DNA of 64,000 nt. Source: Mesorhizobium sp. INR15. Lineage in GTDB: Bacteria; Pseudomonadota; Alphaproteobacteria; Rhizobiales; Rhizobiaceae. The translations under genes were made by a program, and so were the position numbers. Shown here piece by piece: positions 43,689 to 50,977 of this stretch (the stretch's first letter is position 1; each line of letters opens with the position of its first letter). The notes under the pieces are model-generated. The model did not search any database, was not told where the DNA came from, and saw only the letters and a program-made list of their open reading frames with translations. The stretch spans positions 6,086,001-6,150,000 of the forward strand of contig NZ_CP045496.1 in the NCBI RefSeq assembly GCF_015500075.1. The letters run 5' to 3'.

Positions 43689-45572
43689 TCATGGATGGGC
43701 GCCGGGTGCAGCCGCGGCCAGCCTTGCCACATCGACGACCGGCAGCCCGTTCAGGCCCAGATGACAGGCGCTGGCATTGCCGCTCTCGTGGATCGCCTGG
43801 ACAGGATCCTCGGTCGCGCAGCGGTCGAAGGCGAACGGACAGCGGCTGCGGAAGCTGCAGCCGGGCGGAATGTCGATCGGATCCGGGGGCTCACCCTCCA
43901 GCAGATAGGTCTCCGTACGGTAGGGCTTTTCCTCCACCGTCGGCACCGCACTGAGCAGCGCCCGCGTATAGGGGTGCGCCGAACGCCCAAACATCGTGTC
44001 GTTGTCAGCGAGCTCGACGATGCGGCCGAGATACATCACCGCGATGCGGGCACAGACCCGTCGCACCATCGCCAGATCATGTGAGATATAGACATAGGTG
44101 ATGCCACGCTTGACCTGCAATGTTTCGAACAGGTCTAGCAGCTTGGCCTGTTCGACCTGATCAAGCGACGACAGCGTTTCGTCGAGAATGAGCAATTCGG
44201 GTTCGAGCACCAGCGCACGCGCAATGTTGACGCGCTGGCGCTGGCCGGCGCTGAGACCGACCGGCAACTGGTTGTAGAGCGCCGGCGACAGGCCGACCTC
44301 GGTCATCACATCCTTGACCTTCTTCTCGATCTCGCGGCGGTTGCCGAGGCCGTGAATCAGCAGCGGTTCCGAGATGGTCCGACCGATCGAACTGTGCGCG
44401 GCAATGGCGTTATACGGGTCCTGCAGCAGCAACTGGAAACGCCGCCGCAGGCCGAGAAGTTCCTTGCCGCGCAGCGTGGCGATGTCGGTACCCTCGAACA
44501 GGATCTGGCCGGTCTCGGGCGCCTCGAGACAGCTCAACAGGCGCGACAGTGTCGACTTTCCACATCCGGACTCGCCAATGATGCCGAAATTCTCACCACG
44601 GCGCACCGTGAACGACACACCGCGCACAGCCCGCACCTTGCGTTCGGCGAAGACGGCATTGCGGTCGCGGACCCGATAGATCTTCTCGACCTCGCGAACA
44701 TCCAAAACGACCTCTCCAGAGGAAGGAGCTGGCGGCTTTTCCTTTGTTGCCCAGATCTTGGGAACCTTGGCGATCAGCTCGCGCGTATAACCATGCTCGG
44801 GCCGGCTGATGATGTTGCTGACCGACTGGCGTTCGACGATATGGCCGCGATCGAGCACGATCATATCGTCGGCGATGTCGCTGACGATGCCGAGTGATGA
44901 CGATACGAAGACGACGGCGGTGTCGAAGTCCTTCTGAAGCTCGCGCAACAGGCGCAGAATCTGCGCGGCGACGGTGACATCGAGCGGCTGGGTGATGTTG
45001 TCGGCAATCAACAGCTTTGGATTGGAGACCAGCGCGTCGACGATCAGCGCGCGCTGCATCATGCCGCCGGAGAACTGGAACGGATATTCGTCGAAGCGCT
45101 GGGCGGGAGAGGGAATGCGCACCGCCTCGAGTGTGTCGATGACGCGCTGGCGGGCCTCCTGGCGCGACAGCCGCGGTGCCACGGCGCGCAGTTTTTCCAG
45201 GATCTGATGTCCCACCGGAACGGTCGGATCAAGCGCGCTGGTCGGGTTGGCGCCGATATAGGCGATCTCGCGGCCGCGCAGACCGGCCATCTGCTCGGCA
45301 GGCAAGGTCAGCAAGTCGCGTCCGCCGTAATTGACGACACCACTGGCAATGCGGAGCGGCGGCTTGATCCAGTTGACAAGGGCGCGCGACAGCACGGTCT
45401 TGCCGGAGCCGCTCTCGCCGATAATGCCAAGCACCGAGCGTGGTGCGACAGTCAGGTCGATGTCGGAAAGGATGGTGCGATCGCCGGCGGCGGTGCTGGC
45501 CGTCACCGACAGGCCACGCACCTCCATGACCGGAGGCGGAGACTGCACATTGGATGGGCTCTTCGACATCAC
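43689..45572 (-). CDS. Fused Dpp/Opp-type ATPase with a degenerate first nucleotide site
   Basis: The 627-residue protein joins the two ATPases (DppD- and DppF-like) of a peptide-type importer. Module 1 (about 15-275) has an intact Walker A GESGSGKT (52-59) and signature FSGGMMQR. However, Walker B reads LLIADNITQPLD, with Asn192 where the catalytic Glu should be, and the switch region reads VSSSL, with Ser225 instead of His. Module 2 (about 290-610) is intact: GESGCGKS, LSAGQRQR, ILDETLSSLD and ISHDL, then the C-terminal oligopeptide-transporter domain with Cys residues. So the pump probably hydrolyses ATP at one composite site only. It overlaps dppC by four bases; the ATG one codon in may be the real start. 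Confidence 0.92.
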   Translation of the reverse strand: MMSKSPSNVQSPPPVMEVRGLSVTASTAAGDRTILSDIDLTVAPRSVLGIIGESGSGKTVLSRALVNWIKPPLRIASGVVNYGGRDLLTLPAEQMAGLRGREIAYIGANPTSALDPTVPVGHQILEKLRAVAPRLSRQEARQRVIDTLEAVRIPSPAQRFDEYPFQFSGGMMQRALIVDALVSNPKLLIADNITQPLDVTVAAQILRLLRELQKDFDTAVVFVSSSLGIVSDIADDMIVLDRGHIVERQSVSNIISRPEHGYTRELIAKVPKIWATKEKPPAPSSGEVVLDVREVEKIYRVRDRNAVFAERKVRAVRGVSFTVRRGENFGIIGESGCGKSTLSRLLSCLEAPETGQILFEGTDIATLRGKELLGLRRRFQLLLQDPYNAIAAHSSIGRTISEPLLIHGLGNRREIEKKVKDVMTEVGLSPALYNQLPVGLSAGQRQRVNIARALVLEPELLILDETLSSLDQVEQAKLLDLFETLQVKRGITYVYISHDLAMVRRVCARIAVMYLGRIVELADNDTMFGRSAHPYTRALLSAVPTVEEKPYRTETYLLEGEPPDPIDIPPGCSFRSRCPFAFDRCATEDPVQAIHESGNASACHLGLNGLPVVDVARLAAAAPGAHP

Positions 45573-46489
45573 TCGCCTCCCTGCAGGATGTGATTGCGGG
45601 CACGTTCCAGAACGCCGCCCATCAGGTTGAGGCTACCGAGCGCCAACGCGAGAAGGACGCCGGGAACGATGGTGATCCACCAGGCATTGAGCAGGTATTG
45701 CGTGCCGGAGGCGATGATTGTTCCGAAGGTCGGCGTGGGCGGCTGGATGCCGATGCCGATGAAGCCGAAGATCGCTTCGAAGATCATCATGCGGGCGATG
45801 TCGAGGACGGCAACGAAGGCGATCGGCGGCAAGATGCTCGGCGCGATATGGCGGATCATGATGCGCAGGTCGCTGGCGCCGAGGATTTTGGCGGCGCGCA
45901 CATATTCCTTCTGGCGCTCGGCCAGGGTGACGCCGCGCGAGACGCGGGCATAGACCGGCCAGCTTGCCAGAATAAGGACAGCGATGATCGACGCCGGTGA
46001 CGGCCGCGACATGCCGAGGATGGTAATCGCCAGGATGACCACCGGGATCGACATCTGCACATCGGTCAGCCGCATCAGGATCACGTCTGTCCAGCCGCCA
46101 CGATAGCCGGCATAGATGCCGATGGCGCAGCCGAGGATGAACATGCCGATGACACTGACGATGCCGATGGCGAAGGCGTTGCGAAGTCCGATCAGCGAGC
46201 GCAGCAACAAGTCGCGGCCGAGCTGGTCGGTGCCGAGAAAATGCGGCAGCTTGCCGCCTTCCATGAACAGCGGCGGCAGGAACTTGTCGGCGACATTCAT
46301 CTTGGTCGCCGAAGCGTCGATCAGATAGGGGCCGAACGCGGTCAGCAGCGCCAGCGCCAGGAAGATCGACGCCGCGATCTTCATTTCGCTGTAGCCCCAG
46401 GCCCGGCGCACGATGCGAGAGGTCACGCCACGATTTCTGGTTTGCGTCGCAACGGTGTTCATGGCTGCCTCGGCAGTCGATGTTGTCAT
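45569..46489 (-). CDS. Dpp/Opp-type ABC transporter permease (DppC-like)
   Basis: This 306-residue permease has an N-terminal cytoplasmic tail, six helices, the typical LGTDQLGRDLLLRSLIGLRN motif after the first periplasmic loop, and an EAA loop in EYVRAAKILGASDLRIMIRH. It pairs with the DppB-like protein encoded just upstream (13 bases between). It is part of the dppA-B-C-DF operon on the minus strand, followed by amidohydrolase and SDR genes. Confidence 0.92.
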   Translation of the reverse strand: MTTSTAEAAMNTVATQTRNRGVTSRIVRRAWGYSEMKIAASIFLALALLTAFGPYLIDASATKMNVADKFLPPLFMEGGKLPHFLGTDQLGRDLLLRSLIGLRNAFAIGIVSVIGMFILGCAIGIYAGYRGGWTDVILMRLTDVQMSIPVVILAITILGMSRPSPASIIAVLILASWPVYARVSRGVTLAERQKEYVRAAKILGASDLRIMIRHIAPSILPPIAFVAVLDIARMMIFEAIFGFIGIGIQPPTPTFGTIIASGTQYLLNAWWITIVPGVLLALALGSLNLMGGVLERARNHILQGGE

Positions 46490-46502
46490 GGCGGACCGTC
46501 CT

Positions 46503-47492
46503 TCAGAATTTCAAGCGGCGATCGATGGTCGTCGAAGCGAAGTCGACCAGCATATTGATCGCGACAAGCGCGCCACTGGCGAGAATTGCGACGGCCTGGA
46601 TGATCGGGAAGTCGCGCTGGAACACGGCATTGATGGTCAGCATGCCGATGCCGGGATAGCTGAAGATGTATTCCACCACGAACAGGCCGCCGAGCAGCAT
46701 GCCGATCATCTGTGCGCCGAACAGATTGAGCAGCGGCACGGCGGCGTTGCGCAGCACATGCTTGCCGACCATGGTGCGATAGGAAAGTCCCCGCACCATG
46801 CCGACATCGAAATAGACCTCGCCGAGATTGGCCGCGACCGAAACCGAAATGGCGCGGATCATCACCGGCGAAAGTTCGATCGCCAGCACCATCGCGGGGA
46901 TGATCGTGTAGGCAAAACCCTGGTAGCCGATGGCCGGCAACAATCCGGTTTTGGCCGACAGGAGGAAGATCAGCACGACGCCGACCCAGATGTTGGGTAG
47001 CGAGACGAACAGGGAACTGACGTAAAGCCCTAGTCGGTCTGGCCATTTTCCGGCACGCAGGCCCGCCGCCAATCCGAGCGGCACGGCGATCAGCAACGCG
47101 AAAAAAACGCCGAGAGCGGCGAGCTGCAGGCTGTAGGGCAACGCATGGCCGATCAGTTCGGCGACCGAAGCGCGGCTTTCGGGATTGTAACCCTTCGCGT
47201 CCTGCGAGCCGCCGGCGCTGCCCCCCTGAACGCCGCGAATGAAGGAGCGGCCAAGGTCGCCAGTGGCTACCTGACCCATGAACCGGCCAAACTGAACCAG
47301 CAGCGGATCGCGCAAGCCGAGATTCTTGGCCGTTTCCTCCAGCACGCTGGCCGGCGTCATCGGTCCCAGAATGATGCGGATAGGATCGCCAGGCACCACG
47401 CGCAGCAGTGTAAAGATCACGAATGCGACCAGGATGACGATCACCAGGCCCTGGCTGATGCGCCGCAAGAAGAATTCGATCGCGAATGCCAT
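46503..47492 (-). CDS. Dpp/Opp-type ABC transporter permease (DppB-like)
   Basis: This 329-residue permease starts FFLRRISQGLVIVILVAFVI and FTLLRVVPGDPIRIILG, the classic DppB/OppB opening. PAMVLAIELSPVMIRAISVS and EVYFDVGMVRGLSYRTMVGK form the cytoplasmic coupling loop. ATG 47492 is preferred; a GTG three codons earlier is in frame. The periplasmic insert of about 45 residues between helices 1 and 2 (GGSAGGSQDAKGYNPE) is somewhat long. Confidence 0.92.
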   Translation of the reverse strand: MAFAIEFFLRRISQGLVIVILVAFVIFTLLRVVPGDPIRIILGPMTPASVLEETAKNLGLRDPLLVQFGRFMGQVATGDLGRSFIRGVQGGSAGGSQDAKGYNPESRASVAELIGHALPYSLQLAALGVFFALLIAVPLGLAAGLRAGKWPDRLGLYVSSLFVSLPNIWVGVVLIFLLSAKTGLLPAIGYQGFAYTIIPAMVLAIELSPVMIRAISVSVAANLGEVYFDVGMVRGLSYRTMVGKHVLRNAAVPLLNLFGAQMIGMLLGGLFVVEYIFSYPGIGMLTINAVFQRDFPIIQAVAILASGALVAINMLVDFASTTIDRRLKF

Positions 47493-47606
47493 GCACGCCA
47501 CCCCGAAATGAAGAAGGGATCAGGCGCGCCTAGCGGTGCGCCCATCGTTGGTCTCTCCGCCGGCGGCGAGGCATCGCGCCCGGCCACCGGCTCAAGGACG
47601 GGGTTC

Positions 47607-49175
47607 CTAGCTCAGCTTGGCTTTGCTGAGGTCGATGGGACCGTTCGGGTAGAAATAGGCCCCTTCAAGGTTTTTGGACATGGCGCGAAGGAACACGGAC
47701 GAGAACAAGGACAGGCTCGGCACCTTGGCGGCGAGAAGCGGCAGCGTCTCTTCCTGAAGGACCTTGAGGCGCTCCTCCGTGGAGCCGGCATTGCGCTCCT
47801 TGTCGAGCGACGCATCGATCTCGGCATCGTTGATACCGTTGATCAACGCGAACTTGGAATGGTAGTTCGGGCGCAGCACCAGATCCGGCTCGGGCGACCC
47901 CGTGATCCAGCCGACGTCGATGATGTGACCAGGTCCCTGGCCGTCGGCGCGACGGTAGATCTGCTCTTCCCACGCCGCCGGTTCCAGCGTCGTCAGTTTC
48001 ACCGGGAAGCCCTGCTCCTGCAGCATCGCGGTGATCAGCTCACCATACTCGCGCGTCTTCGGATAAAAGCCGACGGAAGTGATGTATTCGAGCTCCGGCA
48101 GGCCCGCGCCTTTCGGGAAGCCGGCTTCGGCCAAAAGTTTCTGGCAAAGTTCGGGATCGTATTTCGGATAGTTGGGCACATCGACATACCCGAACTTCAC
48201 CGGTGAGATGTGGCTGCTGGACGCCTTTGCCGCTTCACCGACAACGGCAAGCACCTGATCGCGGTCGATGGCATGGGCCGCGGCGAGGCGCACGCGGACG
48301 TCGTCGAAGGGCGGCTTGTTGCAGCGGAAATGCAGGTACTTGTTCTCGCTGGACAGGCTGCTGTTGGTAACGATGTTGGCTTGCGCCTTCAGCGATTCAT
48401 ACTGTTCCGGCTCAAGCCGCTCGGTCAGGTGGTACTGGCCGTTGAGCAGGCCGAGAACGCGCGTGTTGGCGTCCGGCACATAAGTCCACAGCAAGGTCTC
48501 GATCTCCGGCTTGCCGTCATAGAAGGTGTCGTTGGACTTGAAGACGATCTGATCGCCCTTGGTCTCGGCGTAGCGGAACGCGCCGGTGCCGTTGGGGCGC
48601 TGTTTCAGCACGTTCGGATCGGCGACGTCCTTGGCCGAAAGGATCGGCAGGAAGGCGGAGACGTACCAGAAATTCAGCGCCGGGTAGCCGAATTTCTCGG
48701 TCTTGAGGCGGACCGTGTAGTCATCGACGATCTCGACCTCGACCTGTCCCGGATACCAGGCCGACGCCGGGCGGCTCGGTTGCGAGGCGTATTCGTAGGT
48801 TGCCTTGACGTCCTCGGCCTTGAACTCCTTGCCGTCGTGAAACTTGACGCCCTGACGCAGTTTGTACTCGAGCGTGAACTTGTCGATAACCTTCCATTCA
48901 AGGGCGAGATCCGGCAGAATTTCACCGGGGTTGTCAGGCTTCATCAGGCACTTCGTCAGACGGCCGAAAACCAACGCCTCGGCAGTGATCTGCGGCGCGA
49001 TGGTGTGGGACGACGGGTCCCAGCTGCTGGTCACGGTGCCAGCCGCGGCAAAGACCAGGGTCTTGCCGTCCTGTGCCCACGCCGTGCCGAAACGGCCGGT
49101 TCCGGCCGCGATCAGCAGCGTGCCGGCTCCAAGCGCCGAAGCGCCCGCAAGAAATGTGCGTCTTGTCGATTTCAT
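47607..49175 (-). CDS. Dpp/Opp-type substrate-binding protein with Tat leader
   Basis: This 522-residue binding protein of the peptide/nickel family (SBP family 5) has a Tat signal (RRTFLAGASALGAGTLLIAA) before AQDGKTLVF. Family phrases are LKQGVKFHDGKEFKAEDVK as LRQGVKFHDG, YVPDANTRVLGLLNGQ and PEPDLVLRPNYHSKF. The first ATG at 49217 is less likely because the Tat motif begins right at 49175, which has GTGAGGGG upstream. Family members bind di/oligopeptides, sugars, opines and many amides. This is the first gene of the minus-strand operon and the key to its ligand. Confidence 0.9.
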   Translation of the reverse strand: MKSTRRTFLAGASALGAGTLLIAAGTGRFGTAWAQDGKTLVFAAAGTVTSSWDPSSHTIAPQITAEALVFGRLTKCLMKPDNPGEILPDLALEWKVIDKFTLEYKLRQGVKFHDGKEFKAEDVKATYEYASQPSRPASAWYPGQVEVEIVDDYTVRLKTEKFGYPALNFWYVSAFLPILSAKDVADPNVLKQRPNGTGAFRYAETKGDQIVFKSNDTFYDGKPEIETLLWTYVPDANTRVLGLLNGQYHLTERLEPEQYESLKAQANIVTNSSLSSENKYLHFRCNKPPFDDVRVRLAAAHAIDRDQVLAVVGEAAKASSSHISPVKFGYVDVPNYPKYDPELCQKLLAEAGFPKGAGLPELEYITSVGFYPKTREYGELITAMLQEQGFPVKLTTLEPAAWEEQIYRRADGQGPGHIIDVGWITGSPEPDLVLRPNYHSKFALINGINDAEIDASLDKERNAGSTEERLKVLQEETLPLLAAKVPSLSLFSSVFLRAMSKNLEGAYFYPNGPIDLSKAKLS

Positions 49176-49289
49176 TGAACGAATTCCCCTCACCTTGATG
49201 TGGCGTTGATTGTGCACTCACGCGAGAAACGCACGGACTGCGCACTCCTCCCGCAGCGGCCCAAGACTTCAACAGACCAGTAGCGCCTG

Positions 49290-49302
49290 TCAAGTCACTT
49301 GA
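49290..49302. promoter_or_regulatory. Palindrome in the divergent region
   Basis: TCAAGTCACTTGA is a perfect 6-1-6 palindrome about 115 bases before the dppA-like start. A possible binding site for a dimeric regulator. Confidence 0.4.
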
Positions 49303-49396
49303 ATAATAATGCTGCTATCTTGAATTTCCCTCAAGCACGTTTCCTTAGCGGCGACATCCAGGCAGGAGATTAATAGCCCGAATAACGTATCCAATA

Positions 49397-49410
49397 TGAC
49401 CGTTCAGTCA
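49397..49410. promoter_or_regulatory. Operator-like palindrome, dpp side
   Basis: TGACCGTTCAGTCA differs by one base from the perfect palindrome at 50470 before the amidase genes. The shared sequence extends outside the core (ATG follows as CAATG here and CATTG there). It suggests one regulator controls both operons. Confidence 0.55.
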
Positions 49411-49586
49411 ATGCGATCAAACAATTTTTTTGCTGAGCACATCAGGGCGCTCCTCTTCCGCCTTGATGGAGCAGGCGGCCAACCGGTCGCGATTGGTATT
49501 CGGCAGCACCCTGCAAGGTGGACGTCGCTCTTTACGAGACGCCATCGTGATGCGTAGGCTGCCGCAAGGGATATGACACAGAATCA

Positions 49587-50360
49587 ATGACCTTCAGCCG
49601 CTTCAGCCCAGAGCAACGCCGCACGATGATCATGGATTTTGCCCACGAAAAGGGGCGCATCCTCGTCGAGGATCTCGTCCAGCAATTGTCGGCTTCCAGC
49701 GAAACGATCCGCCGCGACCTCAATCAGCTTGCCGCCGCCGGCGCCTTGAGAAAATTTCACGGCGGCGCCTGCCTGCCGTCGCTGGCCGACGAAAACCCGT
49801 TCTCCATCCGCATGTCGGAGCAAATAGCCGGCAAACGGGCAATCGCCCGGGCCGCCGCCAAACTGTTCGACAATGGCGAGACGATGTTCATCGATACCGG
49901 TACGACGACCCTGCTCCTCGCGGAGGAGATGTCGGAGCTCGGCAATCTCTCCGTGGTGACGAATTCGTCAGCGATCGCGGCTGCCTTGTCGGGGCGCGGC
50001 AACAGCGTCTTCCTGCTCGGCGGCCTTTATCAGGCCGACGCCGGAGAAACCACCGGCGAAGCCACCATCGAGCAGATCTCCAATTTCCGCGCCGCTCACG
50101 CGGTGCTGACGATCGGGGCGATCCACGTCAGGAACGGCGTCATGGACTTTTCGCTCGGCGAAGCCCAGGTGGCGCGCGCCATGATCGAACAGGCCGACCG
50201 GCTGACCATTGTCGCCGACCACTCGAAAGTTGGTCGCGACGCCTTCGCCAAGGTCTGCCAGATCGACGTGATCGACCGCTTCGTTACCGACGTGCGTCCG
50301 TCCGCCGAAACAATGGACGCCCTGCTCGCGGCCGGCGTCGAGGTCATCGTCGCAACCTGA
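49587..50360 (+). CDS. DeoR-family transcriptional regulator (GlpR-like)
   Basis: This 257-residue DeoR protein has a winged helix-turn-helix (about 8-65, RGRILVEDLVQ-like stretch, SASSETIRRDLNQLAAAGAL, RKFHGGA) and a DeoR sugar-phosphate sensor domain (GETMFIDTGTTTLLLAEEM, IVADHSKVGRDAFAKV). Such regulators typically sense phosphorylated sugars or polyols. The downstream operon encodes an FGGY kinase whose product could be the signal. It lies between the two operons that share an operator-like palindrome, and is the obvious candidate regulator. Confidence 0.92.
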   Translation: MTFSRFSPEQRRTMIMDFAHEKGRILVEDLVQQLSASSETIRRDLNQLAAAGALRKFHGGACLPSLADENPFSIRMSEQIAGKRAIARAAAKLFDNGETMFIDTGTTTLLLAEEMSELGNLSVVTNSSAIAAALSGRGNSVFLLGGLYQADAGETTGEATIEQISNFRAAHAVLTIGAIHVRNGVMDFSLGEAQVARAMIEQADRLTIVADHSKVGRDAFAKVCQIDVIDRFVTDVRPSAETMDALLAAGVEVIVAT

Positions 50361-50469
50361 TACGACCATGCCTGGCCGCCGCATCCGGCGCATTCCAATG
50401 AAGGCTGGCGCTGTGCCGCCGGTCACATGAATTACAGCAAAACGATCGTCGGCCTTTTTAAATGCCAAT

Positions 50470-50483
50470 TGACCGTTCGGTCA
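50470..50483. promoter_or_regulatory. Operator-like palindrome, amidase side
   Basis: TGACCGTTCGGTCA is a perfect 6-2-6 palindrome directly abutting a consensus -35 box. A further half site, TGACCG, occurs at 50512. It nearly matches the site at 49397. Confidence 0.6.
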
Positions 50484-50512
50484 TTGACAACGATAAACCC
50501 AACCGGTTTATT
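50484..50512 (+). promoter_or_regulatory. Sigma-70-type promoter of the amidase operon
   Basis: TTGACA (50484-50489) is followed after 17 bases by TTTATT (50507-50512). An inverted repeat TAAACC/GGTTTA (50494-50510) lies in the spacer and overlaps the -10. About 110 bases separate it from the first start codon. Confidence 0.5.
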
Positions 50513-50623
50513 GACCGAATTGCGAAACTTCGTTTTCGGCTGGAAGCCTTGCATTGTCACGAACGACAGTGCGCGTGGCGCTGAACGCTCTCCGGCCGCT
50601 CGCAACAAGGAAGAGAGGCATTG

Positions 50624-50941
50624 GTGGCAAACCAGGAATTGGACAGGCTGATCCAGGGCCGGAACCTTGACGACCTTATTGCCGAGTTTCGCGCAAAGAC
50701 CACGGGCCAGCACAGTCCTGAACTTCAGCGCCTGATCAACCGCATCCGCAGTGAGCCGATGACCGGCAAGCTGGCGCTGCTCTGCACCCGTCCGCACGAG
50801 GAATGGCGGCTTGTGCGGATGAATGGCCGCGGCAAGCCGATGACCCTGCTCGACAGTGTCTTTCACAACCTGGACGACGCCGAATGGGCAATCTTCAAGC
50901 TGCGCATGAAACGGCATTTCGACATCGACCTGAACGATTGA
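50624..50941 (+). CDS. dmfA1: N,N-dimethylformamidase-type small subunit
   Basis: This 105-residue soluble protein sits immediately before the large subunit gene, as in known dimethylformamidases, where a ~15 kDa alpha chain associates with a large beta chain. Recognisable stretches are the central KLALLCTRPHEEWRLVRMNG and the C-terminal DDAEWAIFKLRMKRHFDI. Known small subunits are slightly longer (about 130 residues). GTG 50624 is chosen because GAGAGG lies five bases upstream; a TTG one codon earlier is possible. Assignment depends partly on the partner gene. Confidence 0.85.
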   Translation: MANQELDRLIQGRNLDDLIAEFRAKTTGQHSPELQRLINRIRSEPMTGKLALLCTRPHEEWRLVRMNGRGKPMTLLDSVFHNLDDAEWAIFKLRMKRHFDIDLND

Positions 50942-50977
50942 AAAAGCGCGACGGTGAAGGCCTTGGAGACTGACATT

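Larger units (their letters stand above)
49176..49586. other. Divergent regulatory region between the dpp-type operon and the DeoR gene
   Basis: No gene is seen in these 411 bases. The region is AT-rich and contains several operator-like inverted repeats: TCAAGTCACTTGA, then CTTGA/TCAAG arms near 49317-49336, and TGACCGTTCAGTCA at 49397. It must carry promoters for both directions. A minus-strand TTGACA at 49293-49288 could be a -35 box, but no good -10 follows at the right spacing. Confidence 0.6.
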
